From assembly GCF_016625195.1 (NCBI RefSeq), contig NZ_JACVUP010000010.1, positions 62,001 to 126,000 on the forward strand: DNA of 64,000 nt, given 5' to 3'. This DNA comes from Erwinia sp. S63. Its GTDB lineage: Bacteria; Pseudomonadota; Gammaproteobacteria; Enterobacterales; Enterobacteriaceae. The first letter of the stretch is position 1; each line of letters starts with the position of its first letter. The notes beneath the pieces were generated by a model, which saw only the letters and a list, made by a program, of their open reading frames with translations, ran no database searches and was not told the DNA's origin. The translations under genes and the position numbers were made by a program. Positions 25,055-33,879 of this stretch are shown here, piece after piece.

Positions 25055-26584
25055 CTAGCTCCCCTCCTCAAACGCCGACTTGACCGCCTCAACGATCTTA
25101 TCCGCCCTTGCAGCATCCTCCAGCTGCGGATACTCCTTCCTCAGCTTTCCTGACACCTGCCAGCCATTCTCTTTCAATGATCGGATTATCCGATTCGCAT
25201 CCTGATCCGGCATCTCCAGCACTTCCTTCAGCCGCTCCTGTGCCTTCTGGAATATCGTCAGCACTCTGGCTTCATCGGCCATTTCCACGCGCACGGTGTG
25301 CTCAATCACTTTAGCGGTATACAGCACGTGAGAAGTTAAATCCGGGTAGCGCCAGGCGTAACGCGCATCTTCGTAGTCGGAGAAGGTGAAGTTGCTGGGT
25401 GTACCGTCGTCATACGTCACGATCTCACCAAAATGGCAGGAGGTCGCATAGCGGCGCATCAGGCGTTTCGAGAACACTTCCAGCGTGCGGTCATAGCCAA
25501 CACGGAAATCCAGTGAGCTGGTGATGCTGGCGGAGACCGGCAGAATAACACCCTCAGGAATGGCGCCGTCGCGGATTAATGAGTCATTAATCAGGAAGCG
25601 GTGAATACGGCCATTCCCGTCGCGCATCGGATGGATATAGACAAAGCCGAAGGCAATCACGCCCGCTCTTGCCAGAGGCTCTGCACCACGCGTGGCGAGT
25701 TCGAATTCCTGCAATCCACGCATAAACAGCGGCAGGTCTTCAAATTGTGGCGCCACGTAATGCACGATGTCCTCACGCATCGTGGCCTGTCCGACAAACA
25801 CCGGCGAGCGACGCAGCCCCAGTCCCAACGCATCGTGACCGAGAATCCCTCTTTGCAGAATATGCAGGCTTTCATCACTAAGTGGATCGTCAATTTGGCC
25901 GCAATATTGCGCAATTACATGCGCAAATCGCTGAATACGATCGGCCTGCTCAGCCTCTTTCTCAATCAAAAAGCTGGCACGGGACTCTTTAAAGGTCAAC
26001 CAACTGGCGGTTCGCAGCAGCACATCTGCGCCGAAGGTATCATCCAGATCGTGCAGTGCGGCCTTAACATCAAAGGAAATGGCATTCTCAAGCTCAGCCG
26101 TGCGGCGAACCACAGGGCAGAAGTCAGGCGAGCTGGGTAAGTTATCATTGATACGCCAGCGTTTATTCTTGATCGCTGAGGTGCGCGTCAGATAGTCCTT
26201 CGCGGAGATCGCCGCAATATAGCCGCCGTTGGCGACATCGGGCACGTTGGTGAGCGTGTTACCTGTTAGCCATTCATAGAGAAAACCGGTACGGCGTGCG
26301 TATTGGCCAAAGGGCTCGCGCAGGCACCAGCTTTCGATCGGTTCTGGTCCGGTGGCAGCAAAGAGCCGGGCAAAAAATTCCAGATGGATCTCTTCATATT
26401 TGAGGCCAAAAGCAAAGTGGCCTGCGAAGCTATCGTCAGGTTGATAGCTTGGAGGATAGCGCTTTTCGATGCGTCCCTGGTTCTCATGGGTGGCGCGAAC
26501 CGTGCCAATAGCCGATTCCACGCGAAGTGGCTGAACCATTTCAATGTGATAGCGCTTGCAGAGCGCCTTAAATCCCACCAGCAT
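25055..26584 (-). CDS. Fic-domain protein (predicted AMP transferase)
   Basis: This is a 509-residue protein with a full Fic motif at residues 318-329 (HPMRDGNGRIHR; the family pattern is HPFx(D/E)GNGRxxR), including the catalytic His318 and the phosphate-binding Asp322 and Asn324. Fic enzymes move AMP, or other phosphate-containing groups, from nucleotides onto target proteins. An N-terminal helix at residues 201-210 (SRASFLIEKE) resembles the (S/T)xxxE(G/N) self-inhibitory helix, with Glu208 as the inhibitory residue and Lys in place of Gly/Asn. This suggests an intramolecularly controlled enzyme. AAAGGA lies 8 bases before the start. The gene stands alone with no antitoxin-like neighbour. 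Target unknown. Confidence 0.9.
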   Translation of the reverse strand: MLVGFKALCKRYHIEMVQPLRVESAIGTVRATHENQGRIEKRYPPSYQPDDSFAGHFAFGLKYEEIHLEFFARLFAATGPEPIESWCLREPFGQYARRTGFLYEWLTGNTLTNVPDVANGGYIAAISAKDYLTRTSAIKNKRWRINDNLPSSPDFCPVVRRTAELENAISFDVKAALHDLDDTFGADVLLRTASWLTFKESRASFLIEKEAEQADRIQRFAHVIAQYCGQIDDPLSDESLHILQRGILGHDALGLGLRRSPVFVGQATMREDIVHYVAPQFEDLPLFMRGLQEFELATRGAEPLARAGVIAFGFVYIHPMRDGNGRIHRFLINDSLIRDGAIPEGVILPVSASITSSLDFRVGYDRTLEVFSKRLMRRYATSCHFGEIVTYDDGTPSNFTFSDYEDARYAWRYPDLTSHVLYTAKVIEHTVRVEMADEARVLTIFQKAQERLKEVLEMPDQDANRIIRSLKENGWQVSGKLRKEYPQLEDAARADKIVEAVKSAFEEGS

Positions 26585-27201
26585 CGGCTGAATCCTTTAA
26601 CATCCAGGTGATAACGATAATTTATCCGCACTATAACGCGAAAACACTAACAGCGCGATGCAACTCGACTAATACGCACGCTAAAATGCTAACAAAAACG
26701 CCCTGGACGCTGAAAATGATAATTTACGCCGTGTGTGAAAAGCCACCCGACGAACTGCCGAGGAATAAGCTGTAGGCGGTCAAATGCTTTCACCGCAGTA
26801 AGTGTTGCCCTTAAACGGTGCAGTTATCCGGCATTTTAGTCATGGAAAATAGCCCTTCTAAAGAGAGATATAGCTAAATAATTATAATTTAATGCACCAT
26901 TATTGTGATGCGATCGTCATATTTAACCATTGGCGCGCTATTTTTGTGCGTGACGTCAAAATAAATCCATAAGAAAATAATATAGAAATGAATTTATAAA
27001 TTAAGGCTGTTTTTTATCCATTGAAACCAACAAAAAATAGTCATTAACTTCATAGTAATACGCTAAAAACCCTTCATGAAAAGCTTCCAAAACTCAGCAA
27101 AAAAACACATTTTCATCGTGGTGATCGTATTGCTAACGCAAATTTAAAAGTGATAAAACATTCTCACTTGATAAATACTTTTCACTTAAAAGGTGGTTGG
27201 C
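26585..27201. other. Divergent promoter region between fic and the catabolic cluster
   Basis: A 617-base region, AT-rich in its right half, without an open frame worth calling. It must carry the promoters of fic (leftward) and of the RraA-MHS-Hyu cluster (rightward). The only clear structure is the set of aagtga/tcactt repeats near 27148-27187. Confidence 0.55.
27148..27187. promoter_or_regulatory. Candidate operator: three aagtga/tcactt half-sites
   Basis: aagtga at 27148-27153 is the inverted copy of tcactt at 27164-27169, and a second tcactt lies at 27182-27187, exactly 18 bases after the first. The set ends 15 bases before the start codon of the first cluster gene and overlaps its ribosome-site region, where a repressor would block expression. 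The TetR-family gene at 35060 in the same cluster is the obvious candidate regulator. Binding is not shown. Confidence 0.45.
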
Positions 27202-27834
27202 ATGGCACTTGAAACAGCTTACGTCCGTATTCCAGAAGCATGGAACCGTCCCGATAAAAAATGGCTTGCCGCATTCGCTGATTTTCCCGTTGCCAATATT
27301 GGCGATGCGATGGAAAGACTGAACATGTGCGATGCCGGGATCGTTCCGGTCACCACCCACACCGCGTTCGTCGGCTTTGCTTTTCCTGTGCTGGTCACAC
27401 CCGGCGATAACGCTGCCGTTATTCGTTCACTGGATTATATCCAGCCAGGAGATGTGATGATGATCAATGGCCAGGGCCACATTGACCGCGCCCTGGTGGG
27501 TGAACAGCTCACCCAGCGATTTCAGCATGCGGGCGCCGTTGCGCAGGTGATTGATGGCGCAGTACGCGACCGCAAAGTGATTGAATCGACGGGCTTACCG
27601 ACCTTCTGTCGCGGCGTTTCTCCTGCTGGCCCGTTCAAAAATGGTCCGGGCGTGATCGGTGAGCCGGTGGCGATTGGCGGTGTAGTGTGCGCTGCAGGTG
27701 ACATCGTCGTAGGGGATGACGACGGCATCATTGTTATTCCTTTCTGGCGCGCAGAGGCGGTATTAGCGGAAGTGCGCGAAGTTGCCCGACGTGAAGCAGA
27801 AATGACGGCGGAAGTGACCCGTCAATATAAATAA
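27202..27834 (+). CDS. RraA-like aldolase/decarboxylase
   Basis: This is a 210-residue member of the RraA/HMG-aldolase family. True enzymes of this group are class II metal-dependent lyases that cleave 4-hydroxy-4-methyl-2-oxoglutarate or 4-carboxy-4-hydroxy-2-oxoadipate, or decarboxylate oxaloacetate. The substrate and metal site is visible as GAVRDRKVI near residue 115, following GDVMMINGQG near 74. AAGGTGG (27189-27195) sets the ATG at 27202. It is the first gene of a same-strand catabolic cluster with a carboxylate transporter, hydantoinase-type subunits, a dehydrogenase and an aminotransferase. An oxo-acid cleavage step is therefore more likely than RNase E inhibition, for which the name RraA was coined. 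Confidence 0.85.
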   Translation: MALETAYVRIPEAWNRPDKKWLAAFADFPVANIGDAMERLNMCDAGIVPVTTHTAFVGFAFPVLVTPGDNAAVIRSLDYIQPGDVMMINGQGHIDRALVGEQLTQRFQHAGAVAQVIDGAVRDRKVIESTGLPTFCRGVSPAGPFKNGPGVIGEPVAIGGVVCAAGDIVVGDDDGIIVIPFWRAEAVLAEVREVARREAEMTAEVTRQYK

Positions 27835-27897
27835 AGTCAGGCCAATATCGTTTAAGGCCTTCCGGGGATTAATCACGCTTAACTCAGGGCAAAACAG

Positions 27898-29238
27898 ATG
27901 ACGAAATCACATGCCGCAACAATGGATTACGCACTGCCGAAGGATGGAAAGACGAAAAACAATGTTGTACGCCGCGCGTCAATCGCTGGCGGAGTCGGTT
28001 CGTTTGTAGAGTGGTATGACTACGGAATTTATGGCTTGCTGGTAAGTTCACTGGTGCTGGTGTTTGCCGCCAGTGACATGAACACCAGCGATGCCGGATT
28101 GATGCTCACCTATGTCGGCTTCACGGTAAGCTTTGTGGTGCGTCCATTTGGTGGCGTGATTTGTGGTTATCTCGGCGACAAAATTGGACGCCAAAAACTG
28201 CTGGCGATCCTGTTGCTGATGATTTCACTGGCAACCGCCGCGATAGGCCTGTTGCCGAGCTATGAAAGCATCGGCTGGGCTGCACCCACGTTGCTGATCC
28301 TGCTGCGTATCGTGCAGGGATTCTCCGCCGGTGGTGAAGTGTCCGGGGCCGGTTCTTTTGTGGCGGAGTATGCGGAAGACCATCGTCGTGCAGTAGTCAT
28401 GTCACCGCTGGTAATGGGGTCGTTTATCGCGTTGCTGTTTGGCAGCCTGTTAATCAGCGGCTTAATCAACGTGTTTGGTGTCGATGCCATGAACAGCTGG
28501 ATGTGGCGTATTCCGTTCCTGCTGGCCATTCCAATGGCGCTGATTGGTGTCTACATCCGTACCCGCATCGAAGATACGCCGCATTTCCAGATGGTGAAAG
28601 CCAGCAAGCGCGTAGTACGTAATCCGATCCGCGAAGTGCTCTCCTCAAAACGCCATCTGAAAGCGATTGGTCTGGCCATCACCCTGCCAGCGGTAAACGG
28701 TCCAGGTTATTACATTCTGTTTGTCTACATGCCGACCTACCTCAATAAGGTGATGCACTTCCAGCAGATTCAGAGCCTGATGGTGACGGCCTGCGGTCTG
28801 TTAACCATCGTCGGTGCTATCCCGCTGATGGCGTGGCTCTCCGATCGTCTCGGCCGTAAGCCGCTGTTAATTGCCTCCGCGATTGCCATGGCCGTACTGG
28901 CGTGGCCGTGCTTCTGGTTACTGACGCTGGGCATGTTCCCGCTGGCCTGCATGGCATCCATTCTGCTGGCCTTCGCCTTCGCCGGACATGCGGGCGTGAT
29001 TCAGGCCACTTTGGCAGAGATGTTCCCGACCAACGTGCGTTACAGCGCTTACAGCATTGGCTTTAACCTCTCGACGGTGATCTTCGGCGGGTCCGCCCCC
29101 CTGCTGATGACCTGGCTTATCGGCATGACCGGTATCGCCAGCATCCCCAGCTACATGGTGATTTTCACCGCGGCGCTAACGCTGATCAGCGCGCTGTATC
29201 TGAAAGAGACCGCCAGCAAGCCGCTGGCTGATGAATAA
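27898..29238 (+). CDS. MFS transporter of the metabolite:H+ symporter (MHS) type
   Basis: This is a 446-residue inner-membrane protein with about 12 hydrophobic segments. The MHS signatures are an N-terminal FVEWYDYGIYG, FGGVICGYLGDKIGRQKLL in the loop between helices 2 and 3, GGEVSGAGSFVAEYAE in the middle of the N half, and SDRLGRKPLL in the C half. Relatives (KgtP, ShiA, ProP, CitA types) import carboxylates such as 2-oxoglutarate, citrate or shikimate by proton symport. Its place as second gene of the catabolic cluster suggests it brings in the substrate of that pathway, probably a carboxylated compound. The substrate is not readable from the sequence. Confidence 0.9.
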   Translation: MTKSHAATMDYALPKDGKTKNNVVRRASIAGGVGSFVEWYDYGIYGLLVSSLVLVFAASDMNTSDAGLMLTYVGFTVSFVVRPFGGVICGYLGDKIGRQKLLAILLLMISLATAAIGLLPSYESIGWAAPTLLILLRIVQGFSAGGEVSGAGSFVAEYAEDHRRAVVMSPLVMGSFIALLFGSLLISGLINVFGVDAMNSWMWRIPFLLAIPMALIGVYIRTRIEDTPHFQMVKASKRVVRNPIREVLSSKRHLKAIGLAITLPAVNGPGYYILFVYMPTYLNKVMHFQQIQSLMVTACGLLTIVGAIPLMAWLSDRLGRKPLLIASAIAMAVLAWPCFWLLTLGMFPLACMASILLAFAFAGHAGVIQATLAEMFPTNVRYSAYSIGFNLSTVIFGGSAPLLMTWLIGMTGIASIPSYMVIFTAALTLISALYLKETASKPLADE

Positions 29239-29278
29239 GCACTGAACACAAGTATTCACTCAGGATTTCGAGGTCACT

Positions 29279-31366
29279 ATGAAAAACGCGTCACCCTGGC
29301 GGATAGGGTTTGATATTGGTGGCACCTTTACCGATCTGGTGCTGTTAAACGACGTCACCGGCGAAGCGATTCGTCATAAAACGCTGACCACGCCGGAAGA
29401 CCCTTCCGAGGGCGCTTACACCGGGCTGACTCAACTGGTGGAGATGGCGGGACTCAGCGCCGGTGATATTCACACCATCACCCACGGCACCACGCTGGCG
29501 ATTAACGCTCTGCTGGAACGTCACGGTGCCAAAACCGCATTAGTGGTGACGCGTGGCTTCCGCGATGTGCTGGTGTTGGGACGTGAGTATCGCTACGACA
29601 TCTATGACCTGAACGGTGCGCCGGCAAAACCGCTGCTGACCCGCTCGCAGGCTTATGAGATCACTGAGCGCGTCACGGCACGCGGTGAAGTGGTCACCCC
29701 GCTTGATGAGCAAGAAGTGGTGCAGCTGGCGGCTGAACTGCGCGCACAAGGTTATGCAGCGGTGGCGGTGCTCTGCATGCACGCTTACGCCTGGCCCGAT
29801 CATGAAAATCAGATCGAGGCGATTCTCAGCCGAGAACTGCCAGGCGTGTCGATCTCTGTCTCCCATAAGGTGTCACGTGAGATCCGTGAATACGATCGCG
29901 GCGTGCTAACGGCGATGAATGCCTTCGTGCAACCTAAGGCGCGTCGTTATATGGCGCGGCTTGAGCAAAAATTGCTCGAAGGCGGTTTCGCCTGCGACTG
30001 GCTGGTAATGGGCTCCAACGGAGGTTTGATGGCGCCGCAGGTGGCGGCCGATTATCCCACGCGCATCATCGAATCCGGCCCGGCAGGCGGGATTGTGGCG
30101 ACTGCCGCATTTGCCCGTAAGAACGATGAACATCAGGTGCTGGCCTTTGATATGGGCGGCACCACCGCGAAAGCCTGTGTAGTGCGCAACGGCGAACCTT
30201 CCATTACCACCGATTATGAAGTGGGTCGCGCCGACCGTTTGCTAAAAGGCAGCGGTTTGCCGGTCAAGTTGCCGGTAGTCGACATGATTGAAATCGGCGC
30301 AGGCGGCGGCAGCATCGCGCGCGTCGATTCACTTGGCCTGCTGGAGATTGGTCCTGAGAGCGCCAGCGCCTGGCCGGGACCGGCTTGCTATGGCCGTGGC
30401 GGAGAGTTGCCAACGGTCACTGACGCCAACCTGGTTCTGGGCCTGCTGGATCCCGATGCCTTCCTTGGTGGCCGGATGCGACTCGATGTGGAGGCAGCCC
30501 GCACCGCGATCCAACGTATCGCGGCACCGCTGGGGTTAACAATTGAAGAGGCCGCATGGGGCATTCATGAAGTCGCCAACAGCAAAATGTCCGAAGCGCT
30601 GCGCACTCATTCGGTTGAGAAAAACGTCAGCCCGTCACAGATGACGATGCTGGCATTTGGCGGCGCGGGTCCGAGTCACGCCTGGTCGCTGGCCAAACAG
30701 CTCAGTGTCAAACGGGTCTATTTCCCGAACGGCGCGGGTGTCTATTCCGCTTTCGGTTTGTTAACCGCGCCGCCAAGTGCTGATTTTGTGCGTGCCGATC
30801 GTTGCCGCCTGCAACCCGGCATTGACGTCGCTGCCATCAATGCGATCTTCGCCGAAGGCTTTGACGAAGCGATGACCACGCTGGCTGCGGCGAATGCCGA
30901 TCCTGCCACCGCCATTCAGCAAAAGCTCGCAGGCGTGCGCTATGTCGGCCAGGGATCGGAACTGACCGTGACGTTGCCTGACACCTTCCTGAGCCACGGC
31001 GATGTAAAAGCGCTGATCGATACCTTCGAAGCCGCCCATCTGGCGCGCTTTGGCCGCACGTTGCCGGGGCAAGGTGTGGAAGTGGTGAACTGGCGTGGCC
31101 GCGTACAAACCACGCCTCCGACACTCAACACCAGCGATCAGCTGCGTCATCCCGAACCGGACGCGCGTGAAAAAAGCCTGCAGGTCTATCTGGGCCGTGA
31201 ACAAGGCTGCCGCCCGTGCCGCGTGATCCCGCGCAGTTTGCTGGTGACAGGCGTGGCAGTTGAGGGTCCTGCTCTGCTGCAGGAGAAAGAGTGTGCAATC
31301 TATGTCGGTCCGGGTGCTTCTGCGCAGCTGGATGAACAAGGCAATATTTTGATGGAGCTGAACTGA
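29279..31366 (+). CDS. HyuA-type hydantoinase/oxoprolinase subunit A
   Basis: This is a 695-residue protein of the hydantoinase A/oxoprolinase/acetone-carboxylase beta family, ATP-dependent enzymes acting on cyclic amides or carboxylating ketones together with a B subunit. Two phosphate-binding motifs of the ASKHA fold are seen: GFDIGGTFTDLVLL near residue 10 and AFDMGGTTAKACVV near 288. GAGGGSIARVD near 340 and FGGAGPSHA near 460 are also family landmarks. Length is typical. The stop overlaps the start of the B-subunit gene by one base (TGATG), so the subunits are co-translated. Substrates in the family include N-methylhydantoin, 5-oxoproline and acetophenone; which one applies here is open. 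Confidence 0.9.
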   Translation: MKNASPWRIGFDIGGTFTDLVLLNDVTGEAIRHKTLTTPEDPSEGAYTGLTQLVEMAGLSAGDIHTITHGTTLAINALLERHGAKTALVVTRGFRDVLVLGREYRYDIYDLNGAPAKPLLTRSQAYEITERVTARGEVVTPLDEQEVVQLAAELRAQGYAAVAVLCMHAYAWPDHENQIEAILSRELPGVSISVSHKVSREIREYDRGVLTAMNAFVQPKARRYMARLEQKLLEGGFACDWLVMGSNGGLMAPQVAADYPTRIIESGPAGGIVATAAFARKNDEHQVLAFDMGGTTAKACVVRNGEPSITTDYEVGRADRLLKGSGLPVKLPVVDMIEIGAGGGSIARVDSLGLLEIGPESASAWPGPACYGRGGELPTVTDANLVLGLLDPDAFLGGRMRLDVEAARTAIQRIAAPLGLTIEEAAWGIHEVANSKMSEALRTHSVEKNVSPSQMTMLAFGGAGPSHAWSLAKQLSVKRVYFPNGAGVYSAFGLLTAPPSADFVRADRCRLQPGIDVAAINAIFAEGFDEAMTTLAAANADPATAIQQKLAGVRYVGQGSELTVTLPDTFLSHGDVKALIDTFEAAHLARFGRTLPGQGVEVVNWRGRVQTTPPTLNTSDQLRHPEPDAREKSLQVYLGREQGCRPCRVIPRSLLVTGVAVEGPALLQEKECAIYVGPGASAQLDEQGNILMELN

Positions 31367-33048
31367 TGGCGACAACCACCCCTGATAACCTACGATTTCT
31401 CGACGACCCCATCAGCCTGCGTATCACCTGGGATCGCCTGGTGAGTATTTCTGAAGAAGCGGCAGCCACGCTGGTCAACATGGCGTTCTCCAGCATTATC
31501 CGTGAAGTGGGCGATTACTCCTGCCTGCTGATGGATGCCAGCGGCAGTTCCCTGGCACAACCGAAAGCCAGCGTGCCGGTGTTTATCGGCACCCTGCCCG
31601 CCACCGTGCGCCATTTACTGGCGAAATTCCCGGCTGACACCCTGAAGCCGGGTGACAGCCTGATCACTAACGATCCCTGGCTCGGCACCGGTCATCTCAA
31701 CGACGTAACGGTGGTCACGCCGGTGTTCCGCGACGGCAAACTGGTGGCCTTTACCGGCGCAGCGGCACATATGTCGGATATCGGCGGCTCGCTGAATATG
31801 GGGTCCTCGCGCGACATGTATGAGGAAGGGTTCCTCATTCCACCGAGCAAGCTGATGATGGAAGGTCAGGTCAATCAGCAACTGCTGGATCTGTTCCTCG
31901 CCAACGTTCGCGCACCGGACCAGGTGGAAGGCGATCTGCACGCAATGCTGGCCGCTAACCAGATTGGTGCTAACGGTTTGCTGGGCCTGATGGATGACCT
32001 GAAACTGGAATCCGTCACCCCGCTGGCAGAGAAAATCCATTCGCTGACCGAAGCCGCAATGCGTAAAGCGATTGAAGCGGTGCCGGATGGCCGTTACGAA
32101 GCGGCAGTCGATATTGGTGATTATGAAGGCGATATTCACCTTAATGTGGCGGTGATTGTCGAGGGCAGCAATATCACCATCGATTACGCCGGTTCTTCCG
32201 CGGAATCAATGTTTGGCAGCAACTGCCCGATGTCCTTCACTTACGCCTACAGCGTCTACCCGCTCAAATGCCTGCTGGAACCGCATCTGCCTAATAATGA
32301 GGGCTGCTTTAAATCCATCACCGTCACTGCGCCGGAAGGATCGATTGCCAACGCGCGCCCGCCTTGTGCGGTTGAAATGCGCAACCGCGTTGGTCATATG
32401 GCGCACGCCGCGATCTTCACCGCGCTGTCAGAGATCATGCCAGAGCGCGTGATGGGCCACTCAGGCAGTGCGCCAGTAACCTGTGACGTGTTTGCAGGCC
32501 AGTTCAATGACGGTCGCCGCTTTGTTGAGAGTCTGTGTGTCAACGGCGGCACCGGCGCACGACCGGCAGCGGACGGGATTGTCACCGGCTTCCCGGGCAA
32601 TATGTCTTCCACCCCGGTAGAACTGATTGAATCCGCTACGCCGTTGCTGTTCCTTGAGAAAGCCATCGTGCCGGATTCCGGCGGTGCGGGACGTTATCGT
32701 GGCGGTGTTGCGCAGCGCATGGTGATTCGCAATACCAGCCAATATCCGCTCTCGCACAGCATGTTCTATTCGCGCCAGAAACACGCGGCAGAGGGCGTGC
32801 TGGGCGGATCGGCAGGGGCACCTAACTTTATCGCCATCAACGGTGAATCCCTCGCCAAACCGGTCGGCCGTCACGATGTCCTGCCGGGCGATGAAGTCAC
32901 CATCCAGATGCCAGGCGGCGGCGGCAAGATGCCGGCCGCTGAACGCGATCCACAAGCTATTTTGTGGGATTTACAGGAAGGCTACATCACCGAGGCGGGA
33001 GCGCTGCGTGATTACGGCGTGGACGTCGCAGCACTGAACAGGAGCTAA
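31366..33048 (+). CDS. HyuB-type hydantoinase/oxoprolinase subunit B
   Basis: This is a 560-residue partner of the preceding subunit, of the hydantoinase B/oxoprolinase family. Family motifs visible are the ITNDPWLGTGHLNDV stretch near residue 101, HMSDIGGSL near 133, a DYAGSSAESMFGSNCP region near 266 (the metal/ATP-site part of the family), and a Gly-rich tail QMPGGGGKMP typical of the C-terminus. It begins inside the stop of subunit A and is followed 2 bases later by an SDR gene, so translation is tightly coupled. Together the two subunits form the ATP-driven ring-opening or carboxylating enzyme of the cluster. Confidence 0.9.
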   Translation: MATTTPDNLRFLDDPISLRITWDRLVSISEEAAATLVNMAFSSIIREVGDYSCLLMDASGSSLAQPKASVPVFIGTLPATVRHLLAKFPADTLKPGDSLITNDPWLGTGHLNDVTVVTPVFRDGKLVAFTGAAAHMSDIGGSLNMGSSRDMYEEGFLIPPSKLMMEGQVNQQLLDLFLANVRAPDQVEGDLHAMLAANQIGANGLLGLMDDLKLESVTPLAEKIHSLTEAAMRKAIEAVPDGRYEAAVDIGDYEGDIHLNVAVIVEGSNITIDYAGSSAESMFGSNCPMSFTYAYSVYPLKCLLEPHLPNNEGCFKSITVTAPEGSIANARPPCAVEMRNRVGHMAHAAIFTALSEIMPERVMGHSGSAPVTCDVFAGQFNDGRRFVESLCVNGGTGARPAADGIVTGFPGNMSSTPVELIESATPLLFLEKAIVPDSGGAGRYRGGVAQRMVIRNTSQYPLSHSMFYSRQKHAAEGVLGGSAGAPNFIAINGESLAKPVGRHDVLPGDEVTIQMPGGGGKMPAAERDPQAILWDLQEGYITEAGALRDYGVDVAALNRS

Positions 33049-33050
33049 GC

Positions 33051-33860
33051 ATGGAACAGTTAACGGGAAAAGTAGTGATCATTACCGGCGCCGGCAGCGG
33101 CATTGGTAAAGCGGCTGCCGCAGGTTTTGTGCAGCGCGGCGCGCGCGTGGTGCTGGTAGGCCGTCGTAAAGCGGTGCTTGATGAGGTCGTGGCGGAACTG
33201 CGTGAGCTGGGGGGTGAAGCCTGGGCTTATGCCGCTGATATCGCCAGCAAGCCTGAGGTGAATGCGCTGGTTGCCTGGACGCTGAGTGAACTGGGTGAGA
33301 TCGATATTCTGGTCAACAACGCCGGCAGCGCCAGCAAGACACTCAACGCACGCTGGATCGAGGAAGAAGAGTGGGATCAGGTGCAGGACGTCAACATGAA
33401 AGCCGTGTTCCTGCTGACGCAGGCGCTGCTGCCGTCCATGCTGGCGCGTAAAAACGGCACCATCATCACCGTTTCGTCACTGGCAGCGCTGCGTCCGAAC
33501 CTGCTGGGTGGCGCAGCCTATGGCGCTGCGAAAGCCGCTGTGCGCAACTTCATGACTTATCTGCATAACACCTTCCGTAATGACGGCATCCGCTCAACCT
33601 GCATTCTGCCAGGGGAAACGAATACGCCGATTATGGATAACCGCGCCAACCCGCCGCTGCAAAGCATTCGTGACCATATGGTGCAGCCTGAGGATGTCGC
33701 CGACGCCATCCTGTTGTGCGCCAGCCTGCCGATGCGCACGGTGATCGAAGAACTGATTGTCGCGCCGACCTTCCTGCGTGACGTTTCCGGCGATCTGGAG
33801 ATCAGCCGCTGGAAAAATGCGCCCGCAGAGTGCAAAGCCGAGCGTTTCAACCACAACTGA
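33051..33860 (+). CDS. Short-chain dehydrogenase/reductase
   Basis: This is a 269-residue classical SDR. The NAD(P)-binding TGAGSGIG is at residues 13-20, NNAGSAS near 87, the catalytic Ser in VSSLAAL, and the YxxxK pair in AAYGAAKAA. An Arg pair (GRRK) after strand 2 hints at a preference for NADP, which is uncertain. It would oxidise a hydroxy-acid or reduce a keto intermediate in the catabolic cluster. It follows hyuB by 2 bases and precedes the aminotransferase by 19 bases, so it is part of the same transcription unit. The C-terminal tail after residue 225 (VIEELIVAPT, then polar residues) is typical. Confidence 0.92.
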   Translation: MEQLTGKVVIITGAGSGIGKAAAAGFVQRGARVVLVGRRKAVLDEVVAELRELGGEAWAYAADIASKPEVNALVAWTLSELGEIDILVNNAGSASKTLNARWIEEEEWDQVQDVNMKAVFLLTQALLPSMLARKNGTIITVSSLAALRPNLLGGAAYGAAKAAVRNFMTYLHNTFRNDGIRSTCILPGETNTPIMDNRANPPLQSIRDHMVQPEDVADAILLCASLPMRTVIEELIVAPTFLRDVSGDLEISRWKNAPAECKAERFNHN

Positions 33861-33879
33861 TCCCCCAGGAAGGTCAATA

